Position numbers and translations under genes: made by a program. DNA of 10,294 bases from assembly GCA_002438685.1 (NCBI GenBank), contig DJQG01000019.1, positions 1 through 10,294 on the forward strand, read 5' to 3'. This DNA comes from Ruminococcaceae bacterium UBA6392. Its GTDB lineage: Bacteria > Bacillota > Clostridia > Oscillospirales > Acutalibacteraceae. The notes beneath the pieces are model-generated. The model was given only the letters and a program-made list of their open reading frames with translations, was not told where the DNA came from and ran no database searches. Position 1 is the stretch's first letter; each line of letters begins with the position of its first letter. Of this stretch, positions 6,578 through 10,294 are shown piece by piece.

Positions 6578-6646
6578 ACTGTATAATATTACGACAGCTG
6601 TTTATCGACAATATTTACGGCTGCAAATCCTAATTTATAACACCTC

Positions 6647-6685
6647 CCAAACAAAAAGCCAAGCTGCGAAACACAGCCTGGCTTT
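6647..6685 (-). terminator. Terminator of the deacetylase gene
   Basis: On the minus strand AAAGCCAGGCTG (6685-6674) pairs with CAGCTTGGCTTT (6666-6655) at 11 of 12 positions around a seven-base loop, followed by a T-rich tail (TTGTTTG). It lies 18 nt downstream of the stop of the leftward deacetylase gene. Confidence 0.8.
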
Positions 6686-6702
6686 GAATTTTTATGCTTT
6701 AG

Positions 6703-8196
6703 TTACTGTTTTGGCGAGAAATAGACTTTTCCGGGCTCGAGTGTCTTGCCGTAGATGCTGTAGAGCTCGTGGACGGTGACAAACTCAAATCCCTCGGCGT
6801 GCAGCTCGGCGGCTATCTGTTCGAATGCATCGGCGGTCATTTCGTAGAGATCGTGCATGAGGACTATCTCGCCGCCGGTCGCGTGGTCGACAACGGAGGA
6901 AATTATCTTCTGCATGTCCGCGTTGCGCTGAGCCTCGGTTCTGCCCGACCCCTGCCTGTCCTTGTATTTCCAGTCCTCGGTGTCAATGCACCACTGGATG
7001 AGCGGGAGGTCGAAGTCTTTCTGAATTCCCTTGTAGTCGCCGTAGGGGACTCTGAACAGAGTCGGCTCAACGCCGATGACCTCTTTGACTATGGCATTCG
7101 TCTTGTTTATCTCCTGCTTGCGCTCCTGCGCACTTATCTTCCTGAGATTCGCGTGGCTCCATGAGTGGTTGCCTATTTCGCATCCCATGGAGTAGGCGCG
7201 CTTGACCTCTGCCGAGTAGCTTCCGACGCGCGTGCCGAGGACGAAGAATGTCGCCTTGCCGTTGTATTTCTGGAGCGTGTCGAGGATCCGGTTGGTCGCG
7301 ATCTTGCTCGGACCGTCGTCAAAGGTGAACGCAATATATTTTACCCCAGCGGGCAGTTTCGGCTTTTTGTGCTGCGTTGTGCTCTCGGGCTTGGCTGAAC
7401 TTTGCTGTGTAGTTTCCGTGACTGCCTCTGCGCCGAGCAGAACCTTTGCGGCTTCGGTCGAAAATATCGGCTTTATATCATTGAGCTGGAACACCGCTTC
7501 AACGCAGCCTTTTTCTTCGTCAAACAGGACTCCCGAGTCAAAATAGAATGTTAAGCTGTCGGAGCTTATCGAGAATTTTGTGAAGTTCTTCTTGTCGGCT
7601 GAGGTGTTCTGCTTGAACTTATCCGAGCCTACGCCCGCGTTGAACAGGCGGTTGTCGGTGAAATAAGATACGACCCGCGTGCTGGCAATTTTTTCGTAGC
7701 CGTCAGAAAAAATGTCGTCCGCGCTCAGCTGCTTGCCGGAGGGAATATCAAAGACAAGCGTCTCTATCCTGTCTGTCTTTATGCTCTTATCGGGTATGTC
7801 GGTCTTTATCTCGAACACGACGCTGACATATTTGTTCTTGCCGTTGTCCGTCACAAGATAGCTCTTGTAGTCGGCGCTCAGCGTCGGCAGCTCGCCCTTG
7901 GGCTTAGAGTTCGGCACTTCCTTAACGAACCTGTCGGCTATCTCCTGCGCTGCCGCTTTTATCCGGCTGTCTATCGCCTCAACGCCTATCGCGGGGTAGT
8001 GAATGCCGTAGGCGTAGTGATTTTCGTATGTTATCATCGACTGTGTCTCGCCGACCTCCCTGTCCTGGGCGGTGTGCTGGAACTTGAGACTTAGTTCTTC
8101 TTTCTGTTTATCGCTTTTGACCGCACAGCCTGCCGCGCCGAATATAAACAGCACGGTGCACATCAGAGCCGCGAGACGGCGAAATAATTTTTTCAT
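6703..8196 (-). CDS. PdaC-like polysaccharide deacetylase lipoprotein
   Basis: Protein of 497 aa. A lipoprotein signal is present: KKLFRR, hydrophobic core, then GAAGC with Cys24 as the probable lipidated residue. The N-terminal half (about 55-260) resembles the DUF4163/DUF3298 module of RsiV and Bacillus PdaC. A Ser/Thr/Gln/Lys-rich linker follows (about 262-280). The C-terminal NodB domain is complete: TFDDGP at 291-296 (catalytic Asp293, metal Asp294), NHSWSH at 343-348 (metal His344/His348), RVPYGD at 382-387 (Val replaces the usual Pro), DTEDW at 405-409, and LMHD at 446-449 (catalytic His448). The architecture matches PdaC, a peptidoglycan N-acetylmuramic acid deacetylase giving lysozyme resistance; activity on N-acetylglucosamine or another glycan is also possible. 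It acts outside the membrane. Single gene with its own promoter and terminator. The start ATG has AAAGGAA about nine bases upstream. Confidence 0.92.
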   Translation of the reverse strand: MKKLFRRLAALMCTVLFIFGAAGCAVKSDKQKEELSLKFQHTAQDREVGETQSMITYENHYAYGIHYPAIGVEAIDSRIKAAAQEIADRFVKEVPNSKPKGELPTLSADYKSYLVTDNGKNKYVSVVFEIKTDIPDKSIKTDRIETLVFDIPSGKQLSADDIFSDGYEKIASTRVVSYFTDNRLFNAGVGSDKFKQNTSADKKNFTKFSISSDSLTFYFDSGVLFDEEKGCVEAVFQLNDIKPIFSTEAAKVLLGAEAVTETTQQSSAKPESTTQHKKPKLPAGVKYIAFTFDDGPSKIATNRILDTLQKYNGKATFFVLGTRVGSYSAEVKRAYSMGCEIGNHSWSHANLRKISAQERKQEINKTNAIVKEVIGVEPTLFRVPYGDYKGIQKDFDLPLIQWCIDTEDWKYKDRQGSGRTEAQRNADMQKIISSVVDHATGGEIVLMHDLYEMTADAFEQIAAELHAEGFEFVTVHELYSIYGKTLEPGKVYFSPKQ

Positions 8197-8235
8197 ATCG
8201 TTTTTCCTTTCCGTAAAAACTTACGAACAGATATT

Positions 8236-8264
8236 ATTATAGTATAAAAAGGCGAACTTTGCAA
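8236..8264 (-). promoter_or_regulatory. Promoter of the deacetylase gene
   Basis: On the minus strand: TTGCAA (8264-8259), 17-bp spacer, perfect TATAAT (8241-8236), about 40 bp before the ATG. Confidence 0.7.
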
Positions 8265-8279
8265 TAAAAGCGCGCAAAC

Positions 8280-8296
8280 TGTAACCTACTGTTACA
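8280..8296. promoter_or_regulatory. Palindrome upstream of the deacetylase promoter, possible operator
   Basis: TGTAACctactGTTACA is a perfect 6-bp inverted repeat with a 5-bp spacer. Its near edge is 16 bp upstream of the deacetylase -35 element, a position typical of activator binding. I do not recognise the regulator. A chance 6+6 palindrome in AT-rich DNA is possible. Confidence 0.4.
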
Positions 8297-8457
8297 CTCT
8301 GTTATTGATTTGTAATTTGTGCGGGTGTCTATATCCTATTCACTAAAACGGCTGAATTGACCTCAAAACTGCAGATAAATGCCGCGAAAGCCTGTCTTTT
8401 TTTGTCTTTTGTTCCGAAATCGACGCGGATATGGCTATTTTTCTTTTTAAGAGTAAC

Positions 8458-8481
8458 AATTTATCGGCATTTTAGTATAAT
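8458..8481 (+). promoter_or_regulatory. Probable promoter of aspartate kinase
   Basis: A perfect TATAAT at 8476-8481 lies 34 bp before the ATG. The -35 region is weak; the best match is GTAACA, ending about 18 bp upstream of the -10. The -10 is convincing, the -35 is not. Confidence 0.5.
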
Positions 8482-8515
8482 AAAGTATCTTCAATTTTAA
8501 AAAGGGGAGAGCCTT

Positions 8516-9826
8516 ATGACAAAAGTCGTCAAGTTCGGCGGAACTTCGCTCGCGGAGGCGAAGCAGTTTCTCAAGGTCGCCGATATAATCAGATTAGATC
8601 CCGACCGCCGCTATGTCGTGCCGTCCGCGCCCGGCAAGCGTTTCAGCGGAGATACAAAAGTCACCGATATGTTTTATGCCTGCTACGATTCCGCATCGAG
8701 AGGCGGCGATTTTGAAGAGATATTCCAGAAAATAAAGAACCGCTACAACGATATAATTTCCGGGCTCGGGCTTGATATGTCGCTCGAAGATGATTTTGAG
8801 CATATACGCCTCAATTTCATCGGCAGAGCCGGACGCGACTATGCCGCGTCGAGAGGCGAGTATCTCAACGGCAAGATAGTCGCAAAGCTGCTCGGCTTCG
8901 CGTTTATAGATGCCGCCGATGTCATATTCTTCGACGAGAGCGGCAAATACGACGCAAAGCGCACCATGCCCATTCTGCGCGAGCGTCTGAGCTACACTGA
9001 ATATGCAGTTATTCCCGGCTTCTACGGCTCGATGCCCAACGATACTATCCGTACATTTTCGCGCGGCGGTTCTGATATAACCGGATCTATAGTTGCGGCG
9101 GCGTCCGACGCCGATCTCTACGAGAACTGGACGGATGTCTCGGGCTTCCTTATTGCCGATCCGCGCGTCGTTGATGATCCGCAGGTCATGAAGACAGTTA
9201 CATACAGGGAGCTGCGCGAGCTTTCGTATATGGGCGCTACCGTTATTCACGAGGATGCGATATTCCCCGTCATGCAGAAGAAGATCCCGATCAGAATAAA
9301 GAATACCAACGCCCCGGAGGACGCGGGCACGCTTATCCTTGCCGACACCGACGAGCCCGCCGAGAACACCGTCACCGGTGTGGCGGGGCGCAAGGGCTTC
9401 TCTTCGATAAACATTGAAAAATACCGCATCCACGACGAGTGCGGAGCGGTGCGCAAGATGCTTGAGGTGCTCGAGGAGCACGGCGTGAATTTCGAGCATA
9501 TCCCCTCGGGAATCGACAATTTCAGCATCGTTGTTGAGACTACGAGCCTCGGCGACGAGACTGATGATATAGTCTATGACATAAAGAAAGTCACTTCGGC
9601 GAGCAGCGTGACGGTCGAAAACGGCATCGCGCTCATCGCAGTCGTCGGACGCTCGATGAAGTCCACGCGCGGCGTTGCGGGCACGATATTCTCGAGCCTC
9701 GCCAAGGAGAACATCAATATAAAGATGATCGACCAGGGTTCGAGCGAGATAAACATCGTCATCGCCGTCGCGGAGCGCGACTACGAGCGCACGATAAACA
9801 CGATATATTCGGCATTCGTGAAATAA
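8516..9826 (+). CDS. lysC: Aspartate kinase (aspartokinase)
   Basis: Cytoplasmic enzyme of 436 aa that phosphorylates L-aspartate with ATP, the first step towards lysine/diaminopimelate, threonine, methionine and isoleucine. The amino-acid-kinase domain begins with VKFGGTS (5-11) and contains SAPGKR (38-43), the FSRGGSD motif (about 182-188), TDVSGF and ADPRVV in the nucleotide/aspartate site, and the ELSYMGA segment. Two ACT domains follow at about 285-350 and 370-434; the second has the conserved GRSMKSTRGVAGTIF and NIKMIDQGSSEINI stretches, the usual allosteric site for lysine and/or threonine. Length and order are those of a monofunctional kinase; no homoserine dehydrogenase domain is fused. 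The ATG has GGGGAG six bases upstream. It is a single gene, with a hairpin ten bases after the stop. Feedback specificity cannot be read here, so the symbol is by class. Confidence 0.95.
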   Translation: MTKVVKFGGTSLAEAKQFLKVADIIRLDPDRRYVVPSAPGKRFSGDTKVTDMFYACYDSASRGGDFEEIFQKIKNRYNDIISGLGLDMSLEDDFEHIRLNFIGRAGRDYAASRGEYLNGKIVAKLLGFAFIDAADVIFFDESGKYDAKRTMPILRERLSYTEYAVIPGFYGSMPNDTIRTFSRGGSDITGSIVAAASDADLYENWTDVSGFLIADPRVVDDPQVMKTVTYRELRELSYMGATVIHEDAIFPVMQKKIPIRIKNTNAPEDAGTLILADTDEPAENTVTGVAGRKGFSSINIEKYRIHDECGAVRKMLEVLEEHGVNFEHIPSGIDNFSIVVETTSLGDETDDIVYDIKKVTSASSVTVENGIALIAVVGRSMKSTRGVAGTIFSSLAKENINIKMIDQGSSEINIVIAVAERDYERTINTIYSAFVK

Positions 9827-9836
9827 ATAAAACAAT

Positions 9837-9863
9837 CGGCGGCGGGGAGAGTCCCTGCCGCCG
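9837..9863 (+). terminator. Strong hairpin after aspartate kinase
   Basis: CGGCGGCGGGGA (9837-9848) pairs with TCCCTGCCGCCG (9852-9863) around a GAG loop: 12 pairs including one G-U. The following sequence GAGCTGTTATTT is only partly T-rich, so it is either a weak intrinsic terminator or a 3'-end-stabilising hairpin. Confidence 0.6.
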
Positions 9864-9943
9864 GAGCTGTTATTTGAAGCAAGTAGTTCGATGCATTTAA
9901 AGTAAGATGTTTCTGCAAGCAAGAATGAAATAAAATCTGCTCC

Positions 9944-9994
9944 TTCATATGCCGCAGGCATATTTCACTCGTTTCGTAAGAAACGAATTTCACT
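9944..9994. repeat. Modular hairpin array with TTTCACT linkers
   Basis: Two short perfect hairpins stand in a row: ATATGCC-gca-GGCATAT (9947-9963) and TCGTTTC-gtaa-GAAACGA (9969-9986). Each is followed by the same 7-base linker TTTCACT (9963-9969 and 9988-9994), and a TTCAT precedes the first. A third, longer hairpin (the tRNA terminator) follows directly. The organisation looks like a dispersed intergenic element built from interchangeable hairpin modules. Only one copy lies in this window, so its repetitive nature is inference. Confidence 0.5.
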
Positions 9995-9995
9995 G

Positions 9996-10026
9996 AAAAA
10001 AGGACTTGCTTTTGCAAGTCCTTTTT
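9996..10026 (-). terminator. Terminator downstream of tRNA-Arg (symmetric hairpin)
   Basis: A perfect 13-bp stem (9997-10009 with 10014-10026) around a TTTT loop, with runs of A and T at the two ends, so it can act as an intrinsic terminator on either strand. On the minus strand it lies two bases beyond the tRNA-Arg CCA end and ends in six T. On the plus strand it would stop readthrough from aspartate kinase. Confidence 0.85.
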
Positions 10027-10028
10027 CC

Positions 10029-10105
10029 TGGCCCGCCCGGAGGGATTCGAACCCCCGACCTTCAGAATCGGAATCTGCTGCGATATCCAGCTTCGCTACG
10101 GGCGG
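10029..10105 (-). tRNA. tRNA-Arg (anticodon CCG)
   Basis: Complete cloverleaf of 77 nt with encoded CCA (10031-10029). Acceptor CCGCCCG pairs with CGGGCGG, discriminator G. The D stem is GCGA/TCGC. The anticodon stem is GCAGA/TCTGA with loop TTCCGAT, so positions 34-36 are CCG, reading the arginine codon CGG. The variable loop is AGGTC, and the T arm is GGGGG-TTCGAAT-CCCTC with one G-U pair. The first pair of the anticodon stem is a G-A mismatch. It has its own promoter and terminator. Confidence 0.93.
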
Positions 10106-10115
10106 ATGTGCGGAT

Positions 10116-10144
10116 ATTATAGCACAGAAGAAAGCCGGAAGCAA
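10116..10144 (-). promoter_or_regulatory. Promoter of tRNA-Arg
   Basis: On the minus strand: TTGCTT (10144-10139), 17-bp spacer, perfect TATAAT (10121-10116) with TG one base upstream (extended -10), ending ten bases before the mature tRNA 5' end. Confidence 0.75.
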
Positions 10145-10205
10145 GAGCGGCGGACGCGTGGCGCAAAAATATTTTTCCGACGGTCAACAAAATTGGAAAA
10201 AGCTC

Positions 10206-10234
10206 TTGCAAAAAAGCGAAGTCTCGCTTATAAT
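10206..10234 (+). promoter_or_regulatory. Promoter of tRNA-Thr
   Basis: TTGCAA (10206-10211), 17-bp spacer, perfect TATAAT (10229-10234), 21 bp before the tRNA. The spacer itself contains an inverted repeat AGCGA-agtc-TCGCT (10215-10228). Confidence 0.75.
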
Positions 10235-10255
10235 ATATGAGCTGTTGATTTTTCT

Positions 10256-10294
10256 GCTACTGTGGCTCAGTTGGTAGAGCAGCTGATTCGTAAT
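10256..10294 (+). tRNA. tRNA-Thr (anticodon CGT), 3' part beyond window
   Basis: The first 39 nt of a tRNA: acceptor GCTACTG, TG, D stem GCTC/GAGC with loop AGTTGGTA, A26, anticodon stem 5' arm GCTGA, loop TTCGTAA. Positions 34-36 are CGT, reading threonine codon ACG. The 3' half is cut by the window end, so acceptor pairing cannot be checked. It is divergent from tRNA-Arg, with 150 nt between them. Confidence 0.85.

Larger units (their letters stand above)
8197..8515. other. Divergent intergenic region, deacetylase / aspartate kinase
   Basis: A 319-nt stretch without a gene. The left part holds the deacetylase promoter and the TGTAAC palindrome, and the right end holds the aspartate kinase promoter. 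The middle (about 8300-8450) is AT-rich with T-runs near 8398-8412, where the string TGTCTTTT occurs twice. I see no stable terminator, no T-box sequence and no lysine-riboswitch-like leader. The predicted kinase leader is only about 30 nt, too short for a riboswitch. Confidence 0.6.

Noticed and set aside
6567..6646. Possible small gene or promoter (TATAAT-like at about 6584) between the convergent terminators
   Set aside because: No paired -35 at proper distance and no ATG with ribosome site; looks like spacer DNA.
8440..8515. Lysine riboswitch or T-box before aspartate kinase
   Set aside because: The predicted leader is about 30 nt, and neither a T-box sequence nor an antiterminator-like structure is visible.
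8594..9961. Long minus-strand open frame (455 codons) over aspartate kinase
   Set aside because: It is fully antisense to a well-supported enzyme, has no recognisable domain and no promoter or ribosome site; it results from codon bias of the real gene.
9781..10017. Minus-strand open frame of 78 codons between tRNA-Arg and the aspartate kinase 3' end
   Set aside because: It reads through the terminator, the hairpin array and the kinase tail, and has no ribosome site at its first codon; likely repeat-derived. An inner ATG at 9948 gives a 55-codon frame that I cannot support either.

Overview
The window reads as chromosomal DNA of an anaerobic, low-to-mid GC Gram-positive bacterium of the Clostridia, most likely a gut Oscillospiraceae/Ruminococcaceae-type lineage. 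The evidence is a PerR repressor paired with a rubrerythrin of reversed domain order (a peroxide defence typical of strict anaerobes), a C-terminal sortase-type wall anchor, a lipoprotein peptidoglycan-deacetylase-like enzyme, strong Shine-Dalgarno sites, near-consensus sigma-A promoters, and a TTG start preceded by GGAGG. Genus-level placement is inference from protein style; no rRNA is present.

Layout. Positions 1-2264 form a leftward (minus-strand) block. It starts from a promoter near 2240 and runs smr-domain gene -> glycerophosphodiester phosphodiesterase (ATGA overlap). A second, very good promoter carrying a perfect 7-1-7 Per-box palindrome then drives perR -> reverse rubrerythrin. From 2300 transcription turns rightward: a DUF975-like membrane protein, an MFS transporter with a TTG start, and, overlapping the transporter by 4 nt, a large secreted LCAT-like alpha/beta hydrolase that ends in a TPQTG sorting signal and is followed by a terminator hairpin. 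A leftward polysaccharide deacetylase lipoprotein (PdaC-like, 8196-6703) converges on the hydrolase, with its own terminator. Aspartate kinase diverges from the deacetylase across a 319-nt intergenic region. Downstream are a terminator-like hairpin, a modular array of small hairpins, a leftward tRNA-Arg(CCG) and the first half of a rightward tRNA-Thr(CGT) cut by the window end.

How the genes work together. perR and rbr make a self-regulated peroxide-response unit. The transporter and surface hydrolase are translationally coupled, which suggests that the hydrolase releases a product at the cell surface that the transporter imports, or that they share a physiological role; the substrate is unknown. 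The GDPD and the deacetylase act on membrane/teichoic-acid polyol phosphodiesters and wall glycans respectively, so the region has a cell-envelope flavour. Aspartate kinase and the tRNAs are housekeeping genes. No mobile element, CRISPR array or phage gene was seen. The least explained items are the transporter/hydrolase pair, the palindrome upstream of the deacetylase promoter, and the hairpin array before the tRNA.
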